A stretch of DNA of 64,000 nucleotides from CAWGUU01 sp963825765. Its GTDB lineage: Bacteria; Actinomycetota; Acidimicrobiia; Acidimicrobiales; AC-14. Positions 16,761 through 28,808 of the stretch are shown piece after piece. The DNA is taken from contig CAWGUU010000003.1 of assembly GCA_963825765.1 (NCBI GenBank), forward strand, positions 434,001-498,000. Direction: 5' to 3'. The stretch's first letter is position 1, and the number at the start of each line of letters is the position of its first letter. The position numbers and the translations under genes were made by a program. A model generated the notes under the pieces. The model was not told the origin of the DNA. It did not search any database and worked only from the letters and a program-made list of their open reading frames with translations.

Positions 16761-18485
16761 CTAGCCCAGGGCGCGGAGGCGCTGGGCGGCGTCGGCCATG
16801 CCCGGATCGGCGGCAACCACCCGGCGGAAGAGCTCGCGTGCCCGGGGCGTGTCGCCGCCCCGTTCGCACAGGTCGGCCAGGGCATACCAGAGGCGCAGGT
16901 GGTAGGGCTGGGGCCCCCGCCTGGGCTCCAGCGGGCCCCGTTCGAGCAGACGGATGGCTCCCCGAACGTCGCCGCGGTCGGCCAGCGCCCCGGCAGCGAC
17001 GATACGGCCCTCGGCCATGAGCGCAGGCTCCGGCGACGCCGCCCGCAGCTCCTCCCAGATCGTGTCGACCTTGCCGAACCGGCCGAGTGCCCGGTAGCAG
17101 TCGGCCAGGACCGGATCCTGCTCCACCGAACCGGTTGCCGCCCGAAACGCCTCCAGGTGCCGCGCCGCCTCGGCCCACCGCCCCAAGCGGTAGGACGCCA
17201 AGCCGGCCAGCTCCCGGACCGACGCCACGTCGGGCGCGTCCCGCAGCAGCGGTCGCAGCATGCGCAGGGCGTCCTGGGCCCGGTCCCGCTCGAATGCTGC
17301 GGCGGCCTCGGCCAGCCGGTCCTGGGTCTTGGGCGCCGCCTGCTTGCCCACCGCCCGCTCGATCTCCTCGACCACCTGCGGCGGGGGCGGCCGTCGAGGA
17401 CGATCCCTGCGGCCGGCGACCATCGTCGTGTCCGCCGGCGCCGGGGGTCGGTCGGGTGCCGCGTCTCGATCCCTCTGCCACTCCTCGGGCTCCCACTCGG
17501 CCGGTGGTCCGGGGTGGTGATCGTGCTCGTCGGCGCGGGCCTTGTCGGGCGGGAACTCCACGGCGTGGGCCCCCCGCCGGGCGACGCTGCCCCAGCCTTT
17601 CGGAGTCGGCCGTGACGGTTCCCGCTGCCAGGCCTCGCCGCGGCCTCGCGCCGTCGGGCGGGCGCCCGCCGCGCCACCGACGCGACGGTCCGATGCCGAC
17701 CGGCCCGGCGGACGGGGCTGTCCCCTCCGTGCGACAGGCGCCACGCCGTCGTTCGCCTGCTCGCCCGCCCTGCCCCCGGCCGGGGGACGTCTTGTCACAG
17801 GAGTGGCGGACGTGCCCGCCGCCCGGTGATCGTCGCCGGTACGGCCAGCCGGGCGGGCGGGGCGCGAGGGGGTCGGCCGCCCGGGGCGGGGCTGACCCTC
17901 GCCCTCGGCGCGACCGGTCGCCCTGCCGGTGGTGCCGCCGCCGGGCCGTGCGCCCCGAGCGGAGCCGGGACCAGCGGGTTTGCCGGACGGGCGACGGGTG
18001 TCGCCGCCGGCGGAGCCGGGACCTGCGGGTTTGCCGGACGGGCGCCGGGTGTCGCCACCGGCGGAGCCCGGCCCTCTCGGTTTGCCGGACGGGCGACGGG
18101 TGTCGCCACCGGCGTAGGCGGGACTTGCGGGCTTGCCGGACGGGCGGCGGGCGTCGCCACCGGCGGAGCCCGGCCCTCTCGGTTTGCCGGACGGGCGACG
18201 GGTGTCGCCACCGGCGTAGGCGGGACCTGCGGGCTTGCCGGACGGGCGGCGGGCGTCGCCACCGGCGGGACCGTCCGGTCGACGGGGTCGGGGCTGTTCC
18301 TCGCCAATGCGGCTGCGGTCGTCGGTTCGTCGAGCGCCACCGCCGGAGGGCCCGGGCCCAGCATTCCTCGCCGGGGGTCGACGGGGCTTGGCGCCGGAGC
18401 GGGGAGCCGATCCGCCCTGTCCACCCCGGCCGGCCGGACGCCTGCCGGGCCTGTCCCCGTCGGCGGAAGAGCGACGGGCAGGCAT
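16761..18485 (-). CDS. Repeat-rich, TPR-containing protein
   Basis: A 574-residue protein in two parts. Residues 1-330 are disordered and basic, rich in Arg/Gly/Pro, with six perfect-register 17-residue repeats (GGDTRRPSGKPAGPGSA type) at about 75-176. Residues 390-574 are tetratricopeptide-like helices (AAAFERDRAQDALRMLRPLL, REAAGLASYRLGRWAEA-like, GDTPRARELFRRVVAADPG). The basic tail could bind nucleic acid and the TPR part protein. It is immediately downstream of the rRNA terminator in the same direction but has no evident SD. Family function unknown. Confidence 0.7.
   Translation of the reverse strand: MPARRSSADGDRPGRRPAGRGGQGGSAPRSGAKPRRPPARNAGPGPSGGGARRTDDRSRIGEEQPRPRRPDGPAGGDARRPSGKPAGPAYAGGDTRRPSGKPRGPGSAGGDARRPSGKPASPAYAGGDTRRPSGKPRGPGSAGGDTRRPSGKPAGPGSAGGDTRRPSGKPAGPGSARGARPGGGTTGRATGRAEGEGQPRPGRPTPSRPARPAGRTGDDHRAAGTSATPVTRRPPAGGRAGEQANDGVAPVARRGQPRPPGRSASDRRVGGAAGARPTARGRGEAWQREPSRPTPKGWGSVARRGAHAVEFPPDKARADEHDHHPGPPAEWEPEEWQRDRDAAPDRPPAPADTTMVAGRRDRPRRPPPPQVVEEIERAVGKQAAPKTQDRLAEAAAAFERDRAQDALRMLRPLLRDAPDVASVRELAGLASYRLGRWAEAARHLEAFRAATGSVEQDPVLADCYRALGRFGKVDTIWEELRAASPEPALMAEGRIVAAGALADRGDVRGAIRLLERGPLEPRRGPQPYHLRLWYALADLCERGGDTPRARELFRRVVAADPGMADAAQRLRALG
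17958..18263 (-). repeat. Six 51-bp tandem repeats
   Basis: Six units of 51 bp encode a 17-residue Gly/Arg/Pro/Ser/Lys repeat. Two sub-types alternate (ending in AGPAYA or RGPGSA), which suggests duplication of a 102-bp pair. The unit is a multiple of three, so the frame is preserved. Confidence 0.9.
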
Positions 18486-18527
18486 GCAAACAGACTATTC
18501 CACGCACACGAACAGGTCCGTCAACGC

Positions 18528-18557
18528 GAAGAAGGCCCCCTTCCGGGGGCCTTCTTC
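18528..18557 (-). terminator. rRNA operon terminator hairpin
   Basis: A perfect 13-bp stem (18528-18540 pairs with 18545-18557) with a 4-nt loop lies 7 nt after the 5S rRNA 3' end. No U-run follows. The stem strength and position directly after 5S still make it the operon terminator or 3' processing signal. Confidence 0.8.
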
Positions 18558-18563
18558 AAGAAA

Positions 18564-18678
<115 letters not shown>

Positions 18679-18711
18679 AAACCTGTTGTCAAAGGAGACG
18701 CGAGTCTCCCC

Positions 18712-18733
18712 GAGAACTTGATAGCGAGCACGA
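18712..18733 (-). other. 23S rRNA processing stem, 3' arm
   Basis: This 22-nt segment between 23S and 5S is complementary (20 of 22 positions) to 23211-23232 just upstream of 23S. The two would form the long helix that encloses the 23S precursor and is cut by RNase III-type enzymes. Confidence 0.8.
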
Positions 18734-18875
18734 ACAACGATAGTCCCCAAGCCCTCGGCCGATTAGTACCGGTCGGCTGAACGCCTTGCGGCGCTTACAC
18801 CTCCGGCCTATCAACGTGGTCATCTGGCCACGGGCCTTACCAGCTTGTGCTGTGGGAGATTTCATCTTGGAACGA

Positions 18876-18907
<32 letters not shown>

Positions 18908-19024
18908 CACCCGCAGGTCGCTAACCAGCCGTGCCCTTGGCAGGACAACTGGCACACGAGAGCTGCGTCCGTCCCGGTCCTCTCGTACTAGGGACAGCCT
19001 TCCTCAAATCTCCTGCGGCTGCGA

Positions 19025-19056
<32 letters not shown>

Positions 19057-19072
19057 AAACCCAGCTCGCGTA

Positions 19073-19106
<34 letters not shown>

Positions 19107-19116
19107 GATGCTTCAC

Positions 19117-19155
<39 letters not shown>

Positions 19156-19691
19156 TCCCGTCGATATGGACTCTTGGGGAAGATGAGCCTGTTATCCCCG
19201 GGGTACCTTTTATCCGTTGAGCGACGGCGCTTCCACACGCTACCGCCGGATCACTATGCCCTGCTTTCGCACCTGCTCGACCTGTTTGTCTCGCAGTCAA
19301 GCTCCCTTGTGCCATTGCACTCGACGGCTGATTGCCAACCAGCCTGAGGGAACCTTTGGGCACCTCCGTTACCTTTTAGGAGGTGACCGCCCCAGTCAAA
19401 CTGCCCAGCTGCCGCTGTCCCCGACCCGGATAACGGGTCTGGGTTAGAGCCCCAGCACGGACAGGGTGGTATTTCAACGTTGGCTCCACCACAGCTAGCG
19501 CTGCAGCTTCCTAGCCTCCCACCTATCCTACACAATCCGTACCAAAGCTCAACATCAGCCTGCAGTAAAGGTCCACGGGGTCTTTCCGTCCTGTCGCAGC
19601 TACCGAGCATCTTTACTCGGACTTCAATTTCGCCGGGTCAGTGGTTGAGACAGTAGCCAAGTCGTTACGCCATTCGTGCAGGTCGGAACTT

Positions 19692-20341
<650 letters not shown>

Positions 20342-21099
20342 CACTGTTGTTACTCCCTCTTTCGACTGGATGCCGAAGAGGTGGTCAGGTCATTTCTGCC
20401 TGACTCCCCATGTCGCCATGGGGGTCGGACTGTATCATCACCAGCTCGGGCTGAACTGGCGCTCGGCGTACAGTCTCTGAGGATCCCTCAAGAACCATTT
20501 CCAGCGTCCTGCTGCGCTGCTTCCCGTCCGCATTCATCGCGTAGGCAAGCCGCACTGCACGCTCGAAGCCAACGTCGCTTAGATGCTCCTTCCGCCGCAT
20601 CGATCTTACGATCTCCGCGAACAGCCGGAAGTCAGCCGCCTTCACGACGAGTGGGTACCGCTCGAAGAAGGGTAAGACGCTCCCTTCCAGGTCTCGAAGC
20701 GAGTCGACGGCGTACGTCAACACGCTGCTCTTCGGGCCTTTGGACCGTAGACGGCCACAGCCGAAGAATGCGGTGAGTTCCTCAAGCACCGCTCGATGCC
20801 TCTGATGTTGGTAGACCTGAAAGACCGGATGAAGCTGCCATCCGCGGGTCCGCCTCACATGTGGATTGCGATGGACGGAAACGCTGAAACAGCCTTCTCC
20901 GTCGACAAGCCGACAATCCACCGAGGATCGAGCGTAGAAATGGTGTAACGAGAGGTTTCCTGCTGATTGTCCCCACTCGACACATTGTCACCGCCCACAG
21001 GAGACACCCTACAGAGGGGGTGAGACAGTGAGCTGGTAGTGCGAGATACTGGGATGTTCCAGCATACAGCCAAGTTTTTTAACGGCCAGGTTTGACCAA
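20342..21099 (-). other. Group I intron at 23S position 1923 (758 nt)
   Basis: Inserted after U1923, the site cut by I-CeuI-type enzymes. The exon end TAACGGT pairs over seven positions with intron GCCGTTA (21086-21080), ending in the U.G pair required at the 5' splice site (P1). The intron ends in G (20342). A Q-like ACAATCAGCAGGAAACC (20959-20975), R element TCAGAGACTGTACG (20480-20467) and S element GATACAGTCC (20436-20427) form a good P7. A P9 hairpin CCCCATG-GCGA-CATGGGG (20406-20423) has a GNRA loop. The endonuclease frame lies between Q and R, in the P6 region. Confidence 0.92.
20385..20983 (-). pseudogene. LAGLIDADG homing endonuclease in the L1923 intron, frameshifted in its motif
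   Basis: One frame (from GTG 20983) reads SGDNQQETSRYTISTLDPRW then IVGL; the next frame carries on VDGEGCFSVSVHRN, FFGCGRLRSKGPKSSVLTY, VLPFFERYPLVVKAADFRLF and so on to TGA 20385-20387. Joining them needs one extra G (TTGTC to TTGGTC, near 20905) inside the LAGLIDADG motif WIVGL-VDGEGCF. The remainder is full length (about 195 residues) and otherwise well kept. A GTG 20921 restart would lack half of the motif helix. Most likely inactive, unless the missing base is a sequence error. Confidence 0.82.
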
Positions 21100-21134
<35 letters not shown>

Positions 21135-21982
21135 AGGTTCAGAGCTTCGCCCTTACGGACTAACCCTTCCCCGTAACCTTCCGGCACCGGGCAGGCGTCA
21201 CAGCGTATACATCGTCTTACGACTTCGCACGCTGCTGTGTTTTTAGTAAACAGTCGCTTGGCCCTGCTCTCTGCGACCCCCTCGGGCTCTGGACGCGAGG
21301 TCCGTCACCCTAATGGGGCCCTCCTTCTCCCGAAGTTACGGAGGTATTTTGCCGAGTTCCTTAACCACTGTTCTCCCGATCGCCTTGGTATTCTCTACCT
21401 GCCCACCTGCGTCGGTTTGGGGTACGGGCACCGTGTCAGCTCGCTAGAGGCTTTTCTTGGCAGCATGGGATCAGTGACTTCGCCTGAAACGGCTCGGCAT
21501 CGCGTCTCAGGGTTGTATGAGACCCGGATTTACCTGGGTCTCCCCCTACACGCTTACCCCGGGACAACCAACGCCCGGGATCACCTACCCTCCTGCGTCT
21601 CCCCTTTGCTGCCCGCCACGGAATGGGTCGGTTCGCCCCCGAAGGGACATCCCCTTAGCAATTCCGTCTTGGGATGGGCGCGGACACGGTGGTACAGGAA
21701 TATCAACCTGTTGTGCATCGACTACGCCTTGCGGCCTCGCCTTAGCTCCCGACTCACCCTGGGCGGATTAGCCTTCCCCAGGAACCCTTGGGCATTCGGC
21801 GGACGAGTTTCTCACTCGTCTTTCGCTACTCATACCGGCATTCGCTCTCGAACGCGCTCCACTACCGTTTCCACGGCAGCTTCACGGCACGCTCGACGCT
21901 CCCCTACCACTTCTGTGAGTAATCACAGAAATCCGCAGCTTCGGCTCTAGGCTTGAGCCCCGTTACATTGTCCGCGCAGGAC

Positions 21983-22013
<31 letters not shown>

Positions 22014-22014
22014 T

Positions 22015-22051
<37 letters not shown>

Positions 22052-22623
22052 TTGCGATCCCACATCGTTTCCCACTTAGCCTAGAATTTGGGGCCTTAGC
22101 TGGCGGTCTGGGCTGTTTCCCTTTCGACCATGAAGCTCATCCCCCATGGTCTCACTGCCGGGCTGTGAGCATTGGCATTCGGAGTTTGATTGGGGTCGGT
22201 AAGCTTGTAGGCCCCCTTACCCATTCAGTGCTCTACCTCCAATGCTGATCACCCGACGCTGCACCTAAATGCATTTCGGGGAGAACCAGCTATCACCGAG
22301 TTTGCTTGGCCTTTCACCCCTATCCACAGGTCATCCCCCATGTTTTCAACCATGGTGGGTTCGGCCCTCCACGGGGTCTTACCCCCGCTTCAGCCTGCCC
22401 ATGGATAGATCACTCGGCTTCGGGTCTACCGCAAGCGACTGAACGCCCTGTTCAGACTCGCTTTCGCTCCGGCTCCCCCTCACGGGTTAACCTCGCCACT
22501 CACGGTAACTCGCCGGCTCATTCTTCAAAAGGCACGCCATCACGGCCTTACAGGTAAACCTGTAAGACGACGCTCTGACTGTTTGTAAGCCAACGGTTTC
22601 AGGTACTATTTCACTCCCCTCCC

Positions 22624-22671
<48 letters not shown>

Positions 22672-23210
22672 CTGAAAGTACTTAGCCTTACGAGGTGGTC
22701 CTCGCAGATTCACGCCGGCCTTCCCGGGTCCGGCGCTACTTGGGATGACGATCCGAGTCTGAGTGCCTTTCGCGTACGGGGCTCTTACCCGCTGCGGCGC
22801 GACGTTCCAGAGCGCTTCCGCTAGGCATCAGATTTGTAACTCGGTTCTTGGGTCTGGTGCCCCAAGACATCGGTCCCACAACCCCGAACTGGCAACGCCA
22901 CCAGGCTATTGCACCAGTTCGGTTTAGGCTCTTCCCGTTTCGCTCGCCGCTACTCAGGGAGTCGCATTTGCTTTCCTTTCCTCAGGGTACTGAGATGTTT
23001 CAGTTCCCCTGGTTCCCTCTACCGGTCCTATTTTATTCAGACCGGAGTAACACCCCATGACGGGTGCTGGGTTTCCCCATTCGGATATCCACGGATCGAA
23101 GCTTGGTCGGCAGCTCCCCGTGGCTTTTCGCAGCCACCCACGTCCTTCATCGGCTTCAGGCGCCAAGGCATCCACCGTTGGCTCTTTGTAGCTTGGAGAA
23201 CAAAAGATGC

Positions 23211-23232
23211 TCGTGCTCGCTATGAAATTCTC
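23211..23232 (-). other. 23S rRNA processing stem, 5' arm
   Basis: Complementary to 18712-18733 beyond the 23S 3' end (two mismatches in 22). It lies 16 nt upstream of the 23S 5' end. Confidence 0.8.
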
Positions 23233-23360
23233 AAGGGACTCGCACGCATCGCCGCCGAGAATGGCAGCGTGAGGGTGCGGAGCGACAAGTGGCCGGCACC
23301 CGAAGGCACCGGCATTGCCGTCACTGCAGCGGACTGCAGGAGGGGCGAACAACGCCCCCA

Positions 23361-23378
23361 GAAAACGGAACAGAGACA
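23361..23378 (-). other. 16S rRNA processing stem, 3' arm
   Basis: 18 nt (plus strand GAAAACGGAACAGAGACA) perfectly complementary to 25232-25249 in the leader. The two arms enclose the 16S precursor. Confidence 0.88.
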
Positions 23379-23527
23379 AGAAACTGAACATCGAGGCCGG
23401 TCCGTAGGACCGATGCCTCGGTGCACCGACACGAGTCAGGCCATGACGGCCCGGCTATGTCGACCAGCGATCAACTGGGAGTCCCCGAGACGTCACCGGT
23501 TTCGACGACGTGTCGGGCAGTAAGACT

Positions 23528-25057
<1,530 letters not shown>

Positions 25058-25456
25058 ATCTCGAGCCGACCCGTGGGCCGACCAAAAATCGGAGAGCCGG
25101 TGCTGCGAGGTAACTGAACCCCGAGCTCCGACTGGCACAGAGCGGTTGTGCGTCTTTGGTTAAGACGCGTTGTCCGTTCAGTGCATGCAACTTTGCGATC
25201 ACAAGGATCGCCCGCACTGGCGTTTCTAAGCTGTCTCTGTTCCGTTTTCAAGGTGCGCTGGCCAAGAGAGCACGCGTCTCATCGACGGTGGTGCACTCCT
25301 GTCTTGGTTCTCGAGGGTTGCGGGCGATGGCTCGCACTTCCTCGTCGCCAGATGTACAACGAGTGGGCCTCCGGGGTAATCCGACCCCCTGCGGCCCTCC
25401 GGCGCAATTTCTCAACATACCACCCGGGCCTTCGTTTGGCAACCCGGTCCTACTCG
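25058..25456 (-). promoter_or_regulatory. rRNA leader with promoter and processing arm
   Basis: A 399-bp gene-free stretch between tyrS and 16S. A candidate promoter on the minus strand has -35 TTGCCA (25442-25437), a 17-bp spacer and -10 TATGTT (25419-25414), giving transcription from about 25407 and a leader of about 350 nt. The leader carries the 16S processing arm (25232-25249), a perfect 18-nt complement of 23361-23378. No open frame of interest. Confidence 0.65.
25232..25249 (-). other. 16S rRNA processing stem, 5' arm
   Basis: Perfect 18-nt complement of 23361-23378; it pairs across the 16S gene to form the precursor stem. Confidence 0.88.
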
Positions 25457-26725
25457 TCAGATGAAGCGCACCAGGTGGTAGCTGCGCTTTCCCCTTCGGA
25501 GCAGGAGGTACGACCCTACCAGCAGATCGGACGCCTCCAAACGGCGGTCGAGGTCGCCCTCCCGCCGGTTGTTCAGGTACGCGCCACCCTGGCCGATCGC
25601 CGTCCGGGCCTCCGACTTGGACTTCACCAGCCCGGTGCGCGTCAGCAGGTCCACCAGGGTCAGCCCCTGATCGAGCTCCGCCCGCGGGATCGACGTCGCC
25701 GGCGCCTCGGCGAAGACCTCCAGCAGGGTGCGCTCGTCGAGGCCCGCAACGTCGCCCCCGTAGAGGGCCGCCGACGCCCGCCGCGCCGACTCGGTGGCGG
25801 CGGGCCCGTGCACCAAGGTGGTGACCTCGGCGGCCAGCACCTGCTGGGCCTCCCGGCGCTCCGGCCGGGCCGCGACGGCAGCCTCCAACTCCCCGATCCG
25901 CTCGAGTGGCAGCCAGGTGAACAGCCGCAGGTAGCGGCCGGCGTCGGCGTCGGGCACCCTCAGCCAGAACTGGAAGAACTGGAAAGGGCTGGTGCGGGCC
26001 GGGTCGAGCCAGAGGTTCCCGCCCTCGCTCTTGCCGAACTTGGCCCCGTCGGACCGGGTGACCAGCGGGAAGGTGAGGCCGTAGGCCTCGGCCCGGTGGC
26101 TGCGGGAGATCAGCTCGATCCCGGCGGTGATGTTCCCCCACTGGTCGCTGCCCCCGACCTGGAGGGTGCACCGGTATGCCGGCTCCTCGAACAGGTGCAG
26201 GAAGTCGTAGGCCTGCAGCAGCATGTAGCTGAACTCCTTGTAGGAGATCCCCTGGTCACGCTCCAGGCGGGCCCGCACCGAGTCCTTGGCCACCATCTCG
26301 TTGACCCGGAAGTGCTGGCCCACGTCCCGTAGGAAGTCGGTGAGGCGCAGCTCCCGGAGCCACTCGGCGTTGTCCACCATCTCGACCTCGGTGCCGAGGA
26401 TGTGCTCGATCTGGGCCCGGATGCCGACGGCGTTGGCCTCGATCTGCTCGGGCGACATCGTCGGCCGCTCGGCGTCCTTGCCGCTGGGATCACCCACCAG
26501 CGTGGTGCCCCCGCCGAGGAGCACGATGGGGCGGTGGCCGGCCCGCTCCAGGCGGGCGACGACCATCAGGGGGAGGAGGCTGCCGACGTGGAGGCTGTCG
26601 GCGGTGGCGTCGAAGCCGATGTAGAAGGTCAGCGGGGCGTCGGCCAGCTTGGCGCCCAGCTCGGCATCGGTGACCTGGTACACCATGCCCCGGGCCTCGA
26701 GCTCGGCGTAGGTGTCGGCGCCCAT
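25457..26725 (-). CDS. tyrS: Tyrosyl-tRNA synthetase
   Basis: A 422-residue class Ic synthetase charging tRNA-Tyr. FYIGFDATADSLHVGSLLPL carries the HIGH-like motif (HVGS), LLQAYDFLHLFEEP and QVGGSDQWGNITAGIEL form the tyrosine pocket, and AKFGKSEGGNLWLD is the KMSKS loop. A C-terminal S4 domain follows (VDLLTRTGLVKSKSEARTAI). ATG 26725 gives the usual N-terminus; an in-frame ATG at 26752 would add nine residues and neither has a convincing SD. Directly upstream of the rRNA operon in the same direction; I see no T-box leader. Confidence 0.95.
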   Translation of the reverse strand: MGADTYAELEARGMVYQVTDAELGAKLADAPLTFYIGFDATADSLHVGSLLPLMVVARLERAGHRPIVLLGGGTTLVGDPSGKDAERPTMSPEQIEANAVGIRAQIEHILGTEVEMVDNAEWLRELRLTDFLRDVGQHFRVNEMVAKDSVRARLERDQGISYKEFSYMLLQAYDFLHLFEEPAYRCTLQVGGSDQWGNITAGIELISRSHRAEAYGLTFPLVTRSDGAKFGKSEGGNLWLDPARTSPFQFFQFWLRVPDADAGRYLRLFTWLPLERIGELEAAVAARPERREAQQVLAAEVTTLVHGPAATESARRASAALYGGDVAGLDERTLLEVFAEAPATSIPRAELDQGLTLVDLLTRTGLVKSKSEARTAIGQGGAYLNNRREGDLDRRLEASDLLVGSYLLLRRGKRSYHLVRFI

Positions 26726-26837
26726 GGGCGGCACGGTACCCCGAGCCGCCATCCGGTCCGTCGCCGCCGACGGAAACCGTTGGCGGCCCCGTCGGCCCCG
26801 CCGAAGGCTGGCGATTGCAACGGCCTCGGCGGACGGC

Positions 26838-27440
26838 GTGGAGGCACAACGGGTCGGCTCACCCGTCAGCCCCCGACGACAGCCTCACATCACCCGTACA
26901 CGAACGTTCCGTTGGACGTCGGCCGCCGCGGTCGTCACCCTGGCCCTGCTCTCGGCCGGCTGCGGCAGTGACACGACAAGGCGTCCGGCACCGTGAAGGT
27001 CACCGCCGCGGACTACTCCTACGACGACCTCCCGGCGGAGGCGCAGGTGGGCACCGTCCTGACGCTCACCACCTCGTCGTCGAAGGAGCTCCACGGGGCG
27101 GCGGTGTTCCGCCTGCCGGACGGCGAGACCCGCCCGGTCGGCGACCTGGTGAAGCTGCCCCAGGCCGAGCTGAACGCGCTCGTCGCCGGCCCTCCGACCA
27201 TGGTGCTGCTCGCGCCGCCCGGTGGCGCGCCCGAGATCAAGGCCGTCGGTGACGGCACGCTGAAGGCCCCGGGCCGCTACATCGTCTTCTGTACCATCCC
27301 CACCGACGCCGACCCTGCCGCCTACATGCAGGCCGCTCAGACCTCGGGGGACACCCCGCCGCAGGTGGCCGGGGGGCCCGCCGCACTTCACCAAGGGCAT
27401 GTTCGGACAGGTCGTCGTCGGGCAGACGACGCGGCCTCCC
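26838..27440 (+). pseudogene. Plastocyanin-like lipoprotein, frameshifted twice
   Basis: A signal sequence with lipobox (RWTSAAAVVTLALLSAGC) ends in a premature stop after CGSDTTRRPAP. One base off, the protein continues KASGTVKVTAADYSYDDLPA and runs through TLTTSSSKELHGAAVFRLPD and GRYIVFCTIPTDADP, a cupredoxin-like pattern. The end switches frame again at a run of six G (near 27372), after which PPHFTKGMFGQVVVGQ, a typical end of this family, is recovered. Both shifts are single-base, so mutation and sequence error are equally possible. The start is uncertain (GTG 26838 used). Confidence 0.6.
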
Positions 27441-27454
27441 CTGCAGTCAGCCGC

Positions 27455-28048
27455 TTACCTGTTGGCCTCGATGAGGGCCGACGCCACCGGGGTGACCCGC
27501 AGCTCGTTGCGGCCGACGACGACGAGGACGAGCGAACCCTTGAGCCACGCCATGGTCACCATGCCCTTGGCGTCGACGGCCACGGTGACCATCTCGCCAG
27601 CCAGCTTCACCTGTTTCGAGTTCTGGGCGCCGTCGGTGACGGCCGCGATCATCCCCTCGGCGCCGCCAGGCATGGCCGCGACCTGCGGGTCCAGCCCGAC
27701 GGCGCTGGCCAGGGCCACCTGCTTGCCGTAGCGGGTCACCCAGCGTCCGTCCAGGGCGATCACCGATCGGGCGTCGGGGTTGGCGAGGAACCGGGCCGTC
27801 GTCGCCTCGGTGATGGCGGCGGAGACGTCGAGGTACTCGTGGTCGGGGATGGGTGCGAACACGCCTGGCAGCTTGGCCAGCCCGGTCGGCACCGCGCCGG
27901 CGGGCGGCACGAGGCTGGCGGCAACCGTGGTGACCGGTGCGGCAGTCGTCGGTGTCGGGCGGGTGCTGTCGGACCCACCCGAACAGGCGCCCAGCGCCAG
28001 CATCGACGCCAAGCAGGTACCCACGACCGCCGGTCTCAGCCGTGTCAT
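27455..28048 (-). CDS. Putative lipoprotein of unknown function
   Basis: 197 residues. The N-terminus MTRLRPAVVGTCLASMLALG-ACSGG is a type II signal with lipobox LGAC, followed by a Thr/Pro-rich linker. The mature part (VFAPIPDHEYLDVSAAITEA, SVIALDGRWVTRYGKQVALA and a beta-rich end VTMAWLKGSLVLVVVGRNEL) has no family I recognise. ATG 28048. It converges on the frameshifted plastocyanin-like gene. Probably exported and lipid-anchored. Confidence 0.7.
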   Translation of the reverse strand: MTRLRPAVVGTCLASMLALGACSGGSDSTRPTPTTAAPVTTVAASLVPPAGAVPTGLAKLPGVFAPIPDHEYLDVSAAITEATTARFLANPDARSVIALDGRWVTRYGKQVALASAVGLDPQVAAMPGGAEGMIAAVTDGAQNSKQVKLAGEMVTVAVDAKGMVTMAWLKGSLVLVVVGRNELRVTPVASALIEANR

Positions 28049-28211
28049 CTGTCCCCCTTGACCGTCTGTCCGCGCCGGGAGCAGGAGCGCGGCCGTACGG
28101 CCTGGTGCGTGTGAACTTCCCCCCGTGCCCGCGAGGGTACCGTCATCGTCCGTTCACGTGCCGGATACCTCAGGTTCAGCCCCGCCGTGCCTGCTCAGCC
28201 CATGGGACAGC

Positions 28212-28805
28212 TCAACCGCGACGCGACAGGCCGACCGCTCCGGGGACGTAGAACCGCCAGGGCAGGTCCTTCGCCACCGACAAACCGATCCGACCGCTCA
28301 CGCCGGGCTCGGACGGTGGTGAAGTGCCGTCGTCGACGATCGTCACCCCCCTGTCGCCGGTGACCAGGTCGGCGCCGTCGAAGCCCCGGTCCAGCCCGAG
28401 GGCGAGGCAGAGGCGGGCGGGACCGGCACACAGGTCGGCGTCGCTGCGGGAGGTGGGGCGGGCGGCCCGCATCTCGTCGACGCCCGCCACGGGCGTGAGG
28501 GCCCGAAGGAGGACGGCCCCGGCCTCGCCCACGCCGTCGCACACCACGTTCGAGCAGAAGTGCATGCCGTAGGTGAAATAGACGTACAGGTGGCCGGCCG
28601 GCCCGAACATGGTGGCGTTGCGAGGAGTGCGGCCCCGGAAGGCGTGGCTGGCCGGGTCGACGGCGCCGCAGTAGGCCTCCACCTCGACGATCCGCCCTGC
28701 CCGTTTGCCCGCCGCCCGCCCCCCGTGGACCAGCAGCTTGTTCAGCAGTTCGGGGGCAACCTCCAAGGGGTCGCGCCGGTAGAACTCCCGGGCCAGCGGG
28801 CCCAC
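28212..28805 (-). CDS. mpg: DNA-3-methyladenine glycosylase (AAG/MPG family)
   Basis: A 197-residue base-excision repair glycosylase removing alkylated purines. LVHGGRAAGKRAGRIVEVEA-YCGAVDPASHAFRG is the conserved active-site region (Glu in VEVEAY), with RTPRNATMFGPAGHLYVYFT and YGMHFCSNVVCDGVG next, and RIGLSVAKDLPWRFYVPG at the end. Start GTG 28805 lies 3 nt after the argH stop, so it is the tail gene of the arginine operon, an arrangement seen in other bacteria. Confidence 0.92.
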   Translation of the reverse strand: MGPLAREFYRRDPLEVAPELLNKLLVHGGRAAGKRAGRIVEVEAYCGAVDPASHAFRGRTPRNATMFGPAGHLYVYFTYGMHFCSNVVCDGVGEAGAVLLRALTPVAGVDEMRAARPTSRSDADLCAGPARLCLALGLDRGFDGADLVTGDRGVTIVDDGTSPPSEPGVSGRIGLSVAKDLPWRFYVPGAVGLSRRG

Positions 28806-28808
28806 GCC

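Noticed and set aside
25457..26990. T-box leader upstream of tyrS
   Set aside because: No T-box core (TGGNACCGCG-like) sequence in 26726-26990; that stretch is the start of a divergent lipoprotein locus.
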